From contig NZ_JAHWFK010000011.1 in the NCBI RefSeq assembly GCF_019710575.1, positions 62,001 through 126,000 on the forward strand: 64,000 nucleotides of DNA, read 5' to 3'. This document shows positions 28,463 through 36,711 of this stretch, piece by piece (position 1 is the first letter of the stretch; each line of letters opens with the position of its first letter). The DNA is from Paractinoplanes polyasparticus (lineage in GTDB: Bacteria > Actinomycetota > Actinomycetes > Mycobacteriales > Micromonosporaceae). The position numbers and the translations under genes were made by a program. The notes under the pieces are model-generated. The model was not told the origin of the DNA and ran no database searches. It saw only the letters and a program-made list of their open reading frames with translations.

Positions 28463-28489
28463 CTGTGGATAACTCGCCATTGTGGACAA
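28463..28489. other. Pair of DnaA-box-like sites
   Basis: CTGTGGATAA (28463-28472, reverse complement TTATCCACAG) and TTGTGGACAA (28480-28489, reverse complement TTGTCCACAA, the actinobacterial consensus form) lie 17 bp apart in an intergenic region, abutting the stop of the dehydrogenase gene. Confidence 0.5.
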
Positions 28490-29449
28490 CTAGAAGGTCA
28501 GCACGACCCGCCCGTCGGCGTCGCCCGCCACCTGTCGATTCCAGGCGGATTCGACGTTGGTGAACGGCACCACCTCGTGCGACACGGTCAGGCGGCCGGC
28601 GGTGGCGTGGTCGGCCACCACGCCGAGCGAGTCGGCACGTTCGCCTACGGACAGAGCGTTGTTGGTGTAGCCGAGGATCTTCAGTGAGCCGCTGCGCAGC
28701 GTTGCCGAGTCGAGGGGTGCGGTGGCGCCGGCTGAGCTGCCCAGGTTGACCAGGCGACCACCTGGGCGCAGCACTCTCAGGGCGGCCGCGGCGGGGATTC
28801 CGAAGACCGGGTCGAGCACCAGATCGACCAGGCCGGAGACGGCGCGTAGGCGGTCGGCCAGCGCTGCCGGGTCGTCGTCGGGTAGTAGGGGGACTGCCTC
28901 TTCGGCGCCCAGTTCCACGGCGCGTTCGAGTGCGGCGGTGGAGCGGGAGACGGCGATGACCCGGGACGCGCCGGACAGCAGGGCCAGCTGGATCGCGGCC
29001 TGGCCGACCACTCCGCCCGCGCCGAGCACGAGCACCACCTCGCCCTCGGTGAGGCGGCCGGTGCGGGTGAGCGCGGCGTGGGCGGCCACGGCCGAGAGGC
29101 CCAGGGCGGCGATCAGGGTCAGTGGCGCCTCGGGTGGGAGGGGCACTACGTCGACGTACGGGATGGAGACCGCGCCCGTCATGCTGCCGTCGCCGGGGCG
29201 CATGCCGGCTGAGGTGGCGAACCAGACGGGCGTGCCGTCGTCGCGCCGGCCCACGCCCTGCACGCCGGGGACGTACGGGGTCGCGGGTTGGCCGAAGTAG
29301 CTGGTGCCGCTCGCGCAGAGCACGTCCAGGGGGGTGATCGGCGCCGCGGCGACGGTGATCGGCACCTCGCCCGCGTGGGGCACCGGCGGCCGCCGCTCCT
29401 CGATGGACGGCGGCCGGCCGCAGACGCGGAGCACGGCCGCCGGGATCAT
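28490..29449 (-). CDS. Zinc-independent quinone oxidoreductase-type dehydrogenase (MDR superfamily)
   Basis: A 319-residue medium-chain dehydrogenase/reductase. A GroES-like N-terminal part (VPITVAAAPITPLDVLCASG, TPYVPGVQGVG) lacks the zinc-binding cysteines; the NADP-binding part has VLVLGAGGVVGQAAIQLA (about 140) and VNLGSSAGA. It should reduce or oxidise a C=C or carbonyl group with NADPH. The ATG at 29449 overlaps the ligA-like stop by 4 bp, making it last in the ring-cleavage operon, where it could reduce an unsaturated cleavage product. The exact step is inference. Confidence 0.85.
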   Translation of the reverse strand: MIPAAVLRVCGRPPSIEERRPPVPHAGEVPITVAAAPITPLDVLCASGTSYFGQPATPYVPGVQGVGRRDDGTPVWFATSAGMRPGDGSMTGAVSIPYVDVVPLPPEAPLTLIAALGLSAVAAHAALTRTGRLTEGEVVLVLGAGGVVGQAAIQLALLSGASRVIAVSRSTAALERAVELGAEEAVPLLPDDDPAALADRLRAVSGLVDLVLDPVFGIPAAAALRVLRPGGRLVNLGSSAGATAPLDSATLRSGSLKILGYTNNALSVGERADSLGVVADHATAGRLTVSHEVVPFTNVESAWNRQVAGDADGRVVLTF

Positions 29450-29808
29450 GTGGCGATGTCCGGGTAGGGCATGTCGAAGTGGGCGAGCCGCGCGCCGAAG
29501 GCCTTCTGGTATTCCAGCGGCTCGGTGTTGTCCCGCTCGAACATGGCGATGAACAACGTCAGCGTGAGGAACGGGTGGGCGCCCAACTCGAAGAGGCGTA
29601 CGTGGTCGTGGCCGATCAGCGCCTGCCGCTCGTCGTCGGTGAAGCGCAGCCACGTGCTGGCCTCACCGCTGTGGCAGTTGAGCACGGCGTTGGCCCGGTC
29701 GTCCTCCCACCACGTCACCAGCTCACGAGGGGACGAACGGTAGCGCTCCACCAGGTCGGGGTCGCGGTCCACCGTGTACAGGAACTTGTCGAGCAGATAC
29801 TTGCTCAC
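29446..29808 (-). CDS. LigA-type small subunit of class III extradiol dioxygenase
   Basis: A 120-residue protein of the LigA family (protocatechuate 4,5-dioxygenase alpha subunit): LLDKFLYTVDRDPDLVERYR, then LTDDERQALIGHDHVRLFELGAHPFL. In LigAB the small subunit caps the active site of LigB. It overlaps the LigB-type gene by 4 bp (ATGA) upstream and the dehydrogenase by 4 bp downstream, so the three are translationally coupled. Length is normal for the family. Confidence 0.88.
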   Translation of the reverse strand: MSKYLLDKFLYTVDRDPDLVERYRSSPRELVTWWEDDRANAVLNCHSGEASTWLRFTDDERQALIGHDHVRLFELGAHPFLTLTLFIAMFERDNTEPLEYQKAFGARLAHFDMPYPDIAT

Positions 29809-30671
29809 CGCACGCCTCCCTGTGTGGGGTACCAGGTGAAGTAGGCCTCCATGGTGTGGAACAGGTCAAGGGTGTCGACGTAATCGGCCTTGGCCCCGGC
29901 GCCGGCTACTCCCATCATCAGCATGAAGTCCATGAAGCCGTGGGTGGCGTTGCCCGGCGAGTGCAGGCTGTCCAGGGTCACCTCGCGCAGGCAGTTGTCG
30001 AGGTCGCCGGAGGCGATCCACTCGACGGCCCGGCGGTCGAATTCCGGGTCGGGGCCGTGCGGCCCGAACTGCCGCGGCCCGCCCAGCTCGAGCGACAGGT
30101 GCCCGGTGCCGATGATCGCGACCCGCAGGTGGGACGGCCACTGCTCGACGATCTGGCGGATGGTCTCGCCCAGTTTGACGAAGCGTGAGGGTTGCGGCAG
30201 CGGCGGCGCGAAGATGTTCGTGTAGATCGGCACGATCGGCAGGTCGGCCTCGGGGCGCAGCGTGATGATCGGGCAGGTGATGCTGTGGTCGATCCGCAGC
30301 TCGTTGCTGAACGCGAGGTCGAAGCCCTCGTCGAGCCCGTTGCGCAGGATGTGCGCGGACAGATCTTCCTGACCCTTGAGCAGCATGCGGGGGAGGCCGA
30401 ACTCGCGCTCCTCGTTGTACCAGTTGGCGTCGTAGAAGGGCGCCTTGCCCACCAGGAACTGCGGCATGTTGTCCAGCCACAGCTGGTGGAAGTGGTCGGA
30501 GCCGACCATCACCAGCACGTCCGGGTTGGCGCGGGTCAGCGTCTCACGGAAGGCGAGGATCTTGCGCTCCCACTCGTCCGCGAACGGCGGCCGGTCCTCA
30601 CCGGTGGCGGTGCTGGCCTTGTAATAGAACGGGTGGTGAGTGGAGGCGATGACCGCGACAATGCTGGCCAC
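29805..30671 (-). CDS. LigB-type catalytic subunit of class III extradiol ring-cleavage dioxygenase
   Basis: A 288-residue protein of the LigB superfamily. Candidate Fe(II) ligands and acid/base residues are visible: H12/H13 in VIASTHHPF, the SDHFHQLW block near residue 60, GTGHLSLELGG near 190, and THGFMDFM near 244. These enzymes cleave catecholic acids such as protocatechuate or gallate next to the hydroxyls with O2. With the LigA partner immediately downstream it forms a LigAB pair. The ring substrate cannot be read from sequence. Confidence 0.9.
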   Translation of the reverse strand: MASIVAVIASTHHPFYYKASTATGEDRPPFADEWERKILAFRETLTRANPDVLVMVGSDHFHQLWLDNMPQFLVGKAPFYDANWYNEEREFGLPRMLLKGQEDLSAHILRNGLDEGFDLAFSNELRIDHSITCPIITLRPEADLPIVPIYTNIFAPPLPQPSRFVKLGETIRQIVEQWPSHLRVAIIGTGHLSLELGGPRQFGPHGPDPEFDRRAVEWIASGDLDNCLREVTLDSLHSPGNATHGFMDFMLMMGVAGAGAKADYVDTLDLFHTMEAYFTWYPTQGGVR

Positions 30672-30680
30672 GGATTCTCC

Positions 30681-31451
30681 TTAAGGTTCGTAGACGGCGT
30701 TACGGTCGACGGTGCGATAGATCTCCATGCCGAGCGGCCGCCGGCGTTCCTCGGCCAGGTGCCCGAGCAGGCCGGCCGCGCGGGCCAGCAGCGCGAAGCC
30801 GCGCAGCAGGTCGATGGGGAGTCCGAGGTCGGCCAGGGCCGCTCCGCACACGCCGGCCCCGTTGAGCGGCAGCCGGCGGCCGAGCACGTCGGGGTGCACC
30901 CGGCCGATCGCCTCGAACAACTGCAGGTGCGGGCCGCGGAGGCCCTCCTCCGAAGCGATCCGGATCAGCACCGGCGTACGCGGGTCTTCCTCTTTGTGCA
31001 CCGGATGGCCCAGTCCGGGGACGAAACGCCTCTCGGCCTTGGCCTGGCGGACGGCCTCGAGCGCGATCGCGTCGTAGTCCGGCTCGTCGCCCGCGCCCTC
31101 CAGCAGGGAAGCCAGGAAGCGTCCACAGTCCTCGGTCACGCCGAGGAAGCGCGACCCACCGCCGAGCAGGCCGGCGGCGAGGGCGCCCTGGATGGATTCC
31201 GGCGCCGACAGGTACGTGAGCCGGGCCGCGATCGCCGTCGGCGTGAAACCGTGGTCGGCCAGCGCTACCAGCACCGCTTCGAAGACCCGTACCTCGGAAG
31301 AAGTGGGACGACGGCGGGTGACCAGCCAGAAGGCGAGCTCACCGAAGCCCACCTGCCCCATGAGATCCGCCGCCAGATCCTGCCCGAGCAGCGAGATCGT
31401 GTCGGGTGTGGACGTGCCGATGCCGGTCGGGAAGCTCAGCTCCTCAGCCAC
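30681..31451 (-). CDS. Citryl-CoA lyase-like protein (citrate synthase superfamily)
   Basis: A 256-residue short member of the citrate synthase superfamily. Conserved blocks include VGFGELAFWLVTRRRPT, VPGLGHPVHKEEDPR with H149, and LPLNGAGVCGAALADLGLP near 195-212, where citrate synthases carry a catalytic Asp that is not conserved here. Such short proteins resemble citryl-CoA lyases, which cleave a 3-hydroxy-3-carboxyacyl-CoA rather than condense. The GTG at 31451 overlaps the CoA-transferase stop by 16 bp. In this operon it would cleave the CoA ester made by that transferase. Confidence 0.8.
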   Translation of the reverse strand: MAEELSFPTGIGTSTPDTISLLGQDLAADLMGQVGFGELAFWLVTRRRPTSSEVRVFEAVLVALADHGFTPTAIAARLTYLSAPESIQGALAAGLLGGGSRFLGVTEDCGRFLASLLEGAGDEPDYDAIALEAVRQAKAERRFVPGLGHPVHKEEDPRTPVLIRIASEEGLRGPHLQLFEAIGRVHPDVLGRRLPLNGAGVCGAALADLGLPIDLLRGFALLARAAGLLGHLAEERRRPLGMEIYRTVDRNAVYEP

Positions 31452-32566
31452 TTGCGGATCTCCTCGCCGTGCTCGTCCAGCCCGGGCGGCGGCAGCTCGT
31501 ACCGCGCCCGTGAATCGCTGAAGGTGATGGGGTTGCGGATGCCGGGAATGCCGCCGGCGGTGACCACCGGGTCGAGCCCCAGCTCCTCGGCGAACGCGAC
31601 GCCGCCGTCGATCGTGTTGATCGGCGCGCAGGGCACGCCGGCCGCGATGAGGTCGCGGAACCACTCGTCCTTCGTACGGGTGGCCAGGCGCTCGAGCAGG
31701 AGCGGGCGTAGCTGCTCGCGGTTGGCCGTACGGTCCTGGTTGCGGCCGAAGCGCGGGTCGTCCGGCAGGTCGGGCAGGTCGAGCACCTGGCACAGCTTGC
31801 GGAACTGGCCGTCGTTGCCGGCGATGACGATGAGCTCGCCGTCGGCGGTGGGCAACGGCTCGTACGGGAAGAGGCTCGGATGCGCGTTGCCCATGCGGAA
31901 CGGGACGGTGCCGCCGGCGACGTAGCCGCTGGAGTGGTTGACCAGTCCGGACAGCGCCGAACTGAGCAGGTTGACCTCGACGTGCTGGCCGCGGCCGGTC
32001 TCGGCCCGGCGGTGCAGGGCGGCCAGGATGCCGATGTTGGCATGCAGGCCGGCCATCACGTCGAAGACCGAGATGCCGGCACGGTACGGCGAGCCGTCCG
32101 GGTCGCCGGTGAGGCTCATCAGCCCCGAGATGGCCTGGACCATCAGGTCGTACCCGGGCAGGCCGGCCCCCGCCCCGGTGCCGAAGCCGCTGATGCTCGC
32201 GTACACGATTTTCTCGTTGGCCGCGGCGACCGTGTCGTAGTCGAGTCCGAAGCGGGCCAGGCCACCGGGGCGGAAGTTCTCGATCATGACGTCGGCCCGG
32301 CGGGCCAGTTCCCGCGCGTCGGCCAGGTCGGCCTCGTTCTTGAGGTCGAGCGCGATCGATCGCTTGTTGCGGTTGATGCCCAGGTAGTAGGTCGAGACGT
32401 CGTCGCGGACCGGCGGCATCCAGGTGCGGGTGTCGTCGCCGCCCGGACCCTCCACCTTGATCACGCGCGCGCCGAGGTCGGCCAGCAGCATCGTCGCGTA
32501 CGGCCCGGCCAGGATCCGGGAGAAGTCCGCGACCAGCAAGCCGTCCAGTGGGCCTTTCTCAGACAT
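31436..32566 (-). CDS. Class III CoA-transferase (CaiB/BaiF family)
   Basis: A 376-residue family III CoA-transferase. Typical blocks are LLVADFSRILAGPYATMLLADLGA, VIKVEGPGGDDTR, ENFRPGGLARFGLDYD and LPGYDLMVQAISGLMSLTG with the catalytic Asp near residue 140. It moves CoA from a donor thioester to a free acid. The ATG at 32566 is preferred; a GTG at 32590 would add eight residues. It heads the minus-strand operon and overlaps the citryl-CoA lyase-like gene by 16 bp, so the acid it activates is probably the lyase substrate. Confidence 0.9.
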   Translation of the reverse strand: MSEKGPLDGLLVADFSRILAGPYATMLLADLGARVIKVEGPGGDDTRTWMPPVRDDVSTYYLGINRNKRSIALDLKNEADLADARELARRADVMIENFRPGGLARFGLDYDTVAAANEKIVYASISGFGTGAGAGLPGYDLMVQAISGLMSLTGDPDGSPYRAGISVFDVMAGLHANIGILAALHRRAETGRGQHVEVNLLSSALSGLVNHSSGYVAGGTVPFRMGNAHPSLFPYEPLPTADGELIVIAGNDGQFRKLCQVLDLPDLPDDPRFGRNQDRTANREQLRPLLLERLATRTKDEWFRDLIAAGVPCAPINTIDGGVAFAEELGLDPVVTAGGIPGIRNPITFSDSRARYELPPPGLDEHGEEIRKWLRS

Positions 32567-32716
32567 ACCAACCGCCCGTTCTACGGACACCCGTCCGCTC
32601 GACCAGCTTGCCCCGGCGCACCCGACGTGTCAACGCCCGCTTCACACGGCCGAAACAAACTATTGACCCTGCAAGTGACCGGGAGCACACTGACGCCATT
32701 CGGCTTGCCCGCGATG

Positions 32717-32730
32717 CGGACAGCGGTCCG
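32717..32730. promoter_or_regulatory. Palindrome in the divergent catabolic promoter region
   Basis: CGGACAGCGGTCCG (5-bp arms, 4-bp spacer) lies 20 bp before the amidohydrolase start, in the 184-bp region shared with the CoA-transferase operon. It is a candidate site for the IclR-type regulator encoded downstream; this is not proven by sequence. Confidence 0.35.
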
Positions 32731-32750
32731 ATTCGTTGAAAGGATGGGCG

Positions 32751-34136
32751 ATGATCTTCCGAAACGGCCTCGTACTCACGATGGACGACTCACATACCGT
32801 GCTCGAGAACGCCGACGTGCTCGTGGTCGACGACAAGATCGCCGAAGTCGGGCCGAACCTGACCGCGCCCGACGGACACGAGGAGATCGACGCCTCCGGC
32901 GGCATTCTCATGCCCGGCATGGTCGACACCCACCGGCACATGTGGCAGACCGCCATGCGCGGTTACGGCGCCGACTGGACCCTCACCCAGTACTTCGTCT
33001 GGTACTACCTCGAGTCGGGCCGGCACTTCCGGCCCGAGGACATCTACGCCGGCAACCTGCTCGGCGCCCTGGAGGCGCTCGACTCCGGCGTGACCACCAC
33101 GGTCGACTGGTCGCACGGCCTGCAGAGCACCGACCACGCCGACGCCGCGGTCGACGCGCTCGAGGCGGTGCCCGGCCGGTTCGTGCTCGCCTACGGCAAC
33201 ATCCAGCAGGGGCCGTGGGAGTGGGCGACCTCGCCCGAGTTCCAGGATTTCTACCGCCGGCGCATCGACGGTGGCCGGCTGGCCGGCTTCCAGATGGCGT
33301 TCGACGTCACCGGCGACCCCGCGTTCCCCGAGAAGGCCGCCTTCGAGGTCGCCCGTGAGCTCGGCGTCTCCGTCACCACGCACGCCGGCGTGTGGGGCGC
33401 CACCAACGACGACGGCATCCGGCTCATGCACGACAGCGGCTTCATGAGCCCGGGCCAGGTGTACGTGCACGCGGCCACGCTCTCCAGCGACTCGTACCAC
33501 CGCATCGCGGCCACCGGCGGCTCGGTGTCGGTGTCGACCGAGAGCGAGCAGAGCGCCGGGCAGGGCTACCCGCCCACCTGGCAGCTGCGCAAGCACGGGA
33601 TCCCGGTGTCGCTGTCGATGGACACCAGCGTGTGGTGGAGCGGCGACCTGTTCTCGGCGATGCGCTCCACGCTCAGCGCCGACCGCGTCCGCGAGCACAT
33701 GGAGGCCCACGGCAAGCAGGAGACGGTCACCCACCACCACCTGCGGGCCGAGCACGTCGTCGACTGGAGCACCCGCGGCGGGGCCCGGGCCCTGGGCCTG
33801 GACTCGTCGATCGGCGCGCTCACGCCGGGGCGCCAGGCCGACGTGGTGCTGCTCAAGAACGACGCCTCGCCGGTCATGTTCCCCGTGCTCAACCCGTACG
33901 GGCACGTGGCCTTCCAGGCGCAGCGGGGCGACGTGCACACGGTGGTCGTGGGCGGCCGGGTGGTCAAGCGCGACGGCCGGCTGGTCGACGCGGATCTGGC
34001 CGCGGCCCGGGCCAAGGTCGGCGCCACCATCGACCACCTGCGCTCGACGCTGGGCGAGGACGCCTGGAAGCGCGGCATGAACCCGGACATCCCCGAGGCC
34101 CGCATGCTGCACAACCCTTATCAGTACACCAAGTAG
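32751..34136 (+). CDS. Amidohydrolase-superfamily enzyme (AtzA/TrzN/deaminase type)
   Basis: A 461-residue subtype III amidohydrolase. Metal ligands are H61 and H63 in MVDTHRHMWQT, then His in VSVTTHAGVWG and YVHAATL, and an Asp in LSMDTSVWWSG. The C-terminal GALTPGRQADVVLL rebuilds the small beta domain. Relatives remove amino, chloro or N-alkyl groups from aromatic or heterocyclic rings. The ATG at 32751 follows an AAAGGA site; TTG at 32736 would place that site inside the gene. It is divergent from the ring-cleavage operon and 11 bp from the regulator, so it may supply the ring substrate. Confidence 0.87.
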   Translation: MIFRNGLVLTMDDSHTVLENADVLVVDDKIAEVGPNLTAPDGHEEIDASGGILMPGMVDTHRHMWQTAMRGYGADWTLTQYFVWYYLESGRHFRPEDIYAGNLLGALEALDSGVTTTVDWSHGLQSTDHADAAVDALEAVPGRFVLAYGNIQQGPWEWATSPEFQDFYRRRIDGGRLAGFQMAFDVTGDPAFPEKAAFEVARELGVSVTTHAGVWGATNDDGIRLMHDSGFMSPGQVYVHAATLSSDSYHRIAATGGSVSVSTESEQSAGQGYPPTWQLRKHGIPVSLSMDTSVWWSGDLFSAMRSTLSADRVREHMEAHGKQETVTHHHLRAEHVVDWSTRGGARALGLDSSIGALTPGRQADVVLLKNDASPVMFPVLNPYGHVAFQAQRGDVHTVVVGGRVVKRDGRLVDADLAAARAKVGATIDHLRSTLGEDAWKRGMNPDIPEARMLHNPYQYTK

Positions 34137-34147
34137 GGTCCCGTTCC

Positions 34148-34951
34148 ATGACCGACACCGGAAGGGGCGCGGGTCCGGATTTCATCGAGGCCCTGGCCCG
34201 CGGCCTCGACGTCCTGCGCTCCTTCCGCCCGGGCACACCCACGATGACGCTGAGCGAGATCGCCGGGCACACCGGGCTCGCCCGGCCCACGGTCCGCCGC
34301 ATCCTGATCACCCTCGAGGCGCTCGGTTACGTGCGGGTCGACGGGCGGGGCTACGCGCTGACCCCGCGCGTGCTCGAGCTCGGCATGGCGTACGTGAACT
34401 CGTTGAGCATGTGGGACGTCGCCCGCCCGCACATGGAGAAGCTGGTCGCCCAGACCAACGAGTCGACCTCGATGGCCCAGCTCGACGGCAGCGACATCGT
34501 CTACGTGGCCCGGGTGGCGGTGCCCAAGATCGTCACGCTGGCCGTCACCATCGGCACCCGCTTCCCCGCGCCCGCCACCTCGATGGGCAAGGTGCTGCTG
34601 GCCGGCCTGCCCGCCGAGGAGCTCGCGGCCGTGCTCGACCAGCCCTCCCGCTCGGGCATCAGCGCGCGCCGGCAGCCCACGCCGGCCGAGCTCGACGCCT
34701 CCCTGCGCGAGGTCCGGGCCAAGGGGTGGGCGCTGGCCGACCAGGATCTGGCGCCCGGCATCCGGTCCGTCGCGACCGGCGTGCGGGACGGGGACGGCCG
34801 GGTGATCGCCGCGATCAACGTGACCGTGCACGCGGCCGAGACGTCCGTCGAGACCCTGGTCGAGGAGCACCTGCCCCGGCTGCTGCGCACCGCCGCCGAC
34901 ATCAGCCACGACTGGTCGCTGACCGGATCCGTTCCGGCCGTCACGGTCTGA
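34148..34951 (+). CDS. IclR-family transcriptional regulator
   Basis: A 267-residue regulator. The N-terminal winged helix (about 12-75) contains FIEALARGLDVLRSF, LSEIAGHTGLARPTVRRILITLEALGYV; the C-terminal effector domain has GTRFPAPATSMGKVLLAGLP and GIRSVATGVRDGDGRVIAAINV. This is the PcaR/PcaU/PobR-like pattern common in control of aromatic acid catabolism. It follows the amidohydrolase by 11 bp and faces the divergent operon, so it probably controls both. Confidence 0.9.
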   Translation: MTDTGRGAGPDFIEALARGLDVLRSFRPGTPTMTLSEIAGHTGLARPTVRRILITLEALGYVRVDGRGYALTPRVLELGMAYVNSLSMWDVARPHMEKLVAQTNESTSMAQLDGSDIVYVARVAVPKIVTLAVTIGTRFPAPATSMGKVLLAGLPAEELAAVLDQPSRSGISARRQPTPAELDASLREVRAKGWALADQDLAPGIRSVATGVRDGDGRVIAAINVTVHAAETSVETLVEEHLPRLLRTAADISHDWSLTGSVPAVTV

Positions 34952-34989
34952 GCGCTGCGGCCGGGCCCGAGTGGTGCCACCCTGTTCCG

Positions 34990-35307
34990 GTGAGGCTCGT
35001 ATCCGATCTCTTCGATCCCGAACCGGCGCGATGGGGGCTGCGGGGCGACCCCTGGGTGTGGCGGGCCATGAGCGAGTACGTCGCCGGCCTCGCCCTGCCG
35101 CCGTCCGTGGGTGAGGTCGAGCGGCTGCTCAAGGCCACCTTCGACCGGGTGGTCGGCATCGACCTGGCCACCGAGAGCGCGCCCTGGGTCTACCGCGAGG
35201 AGTTCGCGCACGGCGGCCTGTCGAGCGGCAGCGTCCACCTGGAGACCTGGCGCTCGGAACTGCTGCCCACGCTGATCGACCGGGCGCGTTCCCGGCTGAG
35301 CGGCTGA
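34990..35307 (+). CDS. Small conserved actinobacterial protein, function unknown
   Basis: A 105-residue protein starting at GTG 34990 (VRLVSDLFDPEPARWGLRGDP). The pattern WGLRGDPWVWRAM and FAHGGLSSGSVHLETWR is compact and looks globular; I recognise it as a conserved actinobacterial type but know no function. It ends 5 bp from the convergent marR-type gene. Confidence 0.65.
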   Translation: MRLVSDLFDPEPARWGLRGDPWVWRAMSEYVAGLALPPSVGEVERLLKATFDRVVGIDLATESAPWVYREEFAHGGLSSGSVHLETWRSELLPTLIDRARSRLSG

Positions 35308-35311
35308 GACC

Positions 35312-35878
35312 TCAGCAGACGGAGCCCGGGACGCACGGGTCGGACCGGCCCTCGCGCTCGGCCCGGTCGGCCTCGGCGATGGCGGCGTCGATGCGCTCGA
35401 CCGACTCGGGCGAGGCGGCCGCCGCGATCTCGTGGGCGATCTTCTGCAGCTGGCGCACCTGTGCCGTCGACAGGTTGTCGAAGACCAGGCGCCGGGCTTC
35501 GCGTACGTGGGCGGGCGCAGCCGCCACCAGGGCGGCGTAGCCCTCGGGGGTCAGGAACGCCTGGACGCACCGGCTCTCGCCGTCGCTGCCGATGCGGCGC
35601 GTCACATAGCCCTGCTTCTCCAGCCGGCTGACCGCGTGCGAGAGCCGGGAGAGCGAACCGCCGGCAAGGTGGGCGAGGTTGCTCATCTGCACCGCGTGAT
35701 CCTGCGGCTGGGACAGGTGGGACATGATCGAGTACTCGAAGAAATTGAGCCCGGAATCGCGCTTGAGCTGGGCGTCTATGGCGGCCGGGGCCGTCATCAG
35801 CATCGCGATCAGGGTCATCCACGCCGCGCGCTCTTCGCCGTCGAGCCAGGGGACGTCTTTCGGCGTGTCAACAGTCAC
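35312..35878 (-). CDS. MarR-family transcriptional regulator
   Basis: A 188-residue MarR-type winged-helix repressor: LNFFEYSIMSHLSQ, MSNLAHLAGGSLSRLSHAVSRLEKQGYV (recognition helix) and ESRCVQAFLTPEGYAALVAAAP. It is divergent from an azoreductase gene, and the 90-bp spacer holds two copies of a TTGAA-N2-TTCAA palindrome, so autoregulation and control of the azoreductase in response to phenolic or quinone stress is likely. A cysteine (C98 area, SRCVQ) could act as a redox sensor, but this is speculative. Confidence 0.88.
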   Translation of the reverse strand: MTVDTPKDVPWLDGEERAAWMTLIAMLMTAPAAIDAQLKRDSGLNFFEYSIMSHLSQPQDHAVQMSNLAHLAGGSLSRLSHAVSRLEKQGYVTRRIGSDGESRCVQAFLTPEGYAALVAAAPAHVREARRLVFDNLSTAQVRQLQKIAHEIAAAASPESVERIDAAIAEADRAEREGRSDPCVPGSVC

Positions 35879-35903
35879 GTCGAAAGAATACCGCCCTCCC
35901 GCA

Positions 35904-35950
35904 CTTGAATGTTCAAGCCGAAGGTGTCAGCATTCCACTTGAACATTCAA
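35904..35950. promoter_or_regulatory. Twin MarR-type operators
   Basis: TTGAATGTTCAA (35905-35916) and TTGAACATTCAA (35939-35950) are the same 12-bp palindrome read from opposite strands, with centres 34 bp apart, between the divergent regulator and azoreductase starts. Confidence 0.75.
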
Positions 35951-35968
35951 TCCCGTTGGGAGCATGCA

Positions 35969-36604
35969 ATGACCGTTCTCCGCATCGACTCGAGCATCCA
36001 GGGCCCCGTCTCGGCCTCGAGCGAGCTGGCCGACGTCGCCGAGGCGGAGTGGACCGCCGTCCGCCCGGGCACCGCGTTCGTCCGCCGGCACCTCGGCGCC
36101 TCGCCCCTGCCGGCCGACGCCTGGGCGAACGCCGTCCACGCCAACTTCACGCCCGAGAGCCAGCGGACCGATGCGCAGCGCGCCGCGGTGGCCCTGGCCC
36201 AGCAGCTCACCTCCGAGGTGCGCGACGCCGAGGCCGCGATCCTGGCCCTGCCGCTCTACAACTACGGCGTCTCCCAGCACGTGAAGAGCTGGATCGACCT
36301 GGTCATGGCGGGCACCCCCGACCCCACGGAGCGGCTGCTCGACGGCAAGCCGGTCATCGTGCTCACCACCCGTGGCGGCGGCTACGGCCCCGGCACCCCG
36401 CGCGAGGGCTGGGACCACAACACCGCCTACCTGCGCCGCGTCGTCGGGGACATCTGGGGCGCCGACCTGACCCTGATCGAGCGCGAGCTGACCCTGGCCG
36501 GCGTCAACCCGGCCATGGACGCGCTGCGCGACACCGCCGAGCTGCTGAAGAAGGCCGCGCACGAGGCAGCCACCCACGCCGGCCGGACCCTCGCCTCCCG
36601 CTGA
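35969..36604 (+). CDS. FMN-dependent NADH:quinone oxidoreductase / azoreductase
   Basis: A 211-residue flavodoxin-fold protein. RIDSSIQGPVSASSELAD is the FMN phosphate-binding loop of the AzoR group, LALPLYNYGVSQHVKSWIDLV the isoalloxazine-binding block, and VIVLTTRGGGYGPGTPREGWD the third FMN loop. AzoR enzymes reduce quinones and azo compounds by two electrons. ATG 35969 is in frame with the fold; the ATG at 35964 is not. Twin MarR palindromes immediately upstream imply induction by the MarR ligand. Confidence 0.9.
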   Translation: MTVLRIDSSIQGPVSASSELADVAEAEWTAVRPGTAFVRRHLGASPLPADAWANAVHANFTPESQRTDAQRAAVALAQQLTSEVRDAEAAILALPLYNYGVSQHVKSWIDLVMAGTPDPTERLLDGKPVIVLTTRGGGYGPGTPREGWDHNTAYLRRVVGDIWGADLTLIERELTLAGVNPAMDALRDTAELLKKAAHEAATHAGRTLASR

Positions 36605-36711
36605 TCTCTCTCGTCCGGCTCTCGTTCGGCTCTCACCGCCCCCGACACGACCGGAAAAGTCGCTTCTGCGGGGCGGCGAAACGGAGTCACCCCTGAATAA
36701 GATCGCCGACC

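Noticed and set aside
30192..31925. A 577-codon plus-strand frame
   Set aside because: It is antisense to the LigB, lyase and CoA-transferase genes, each with conserved active-site motifs.
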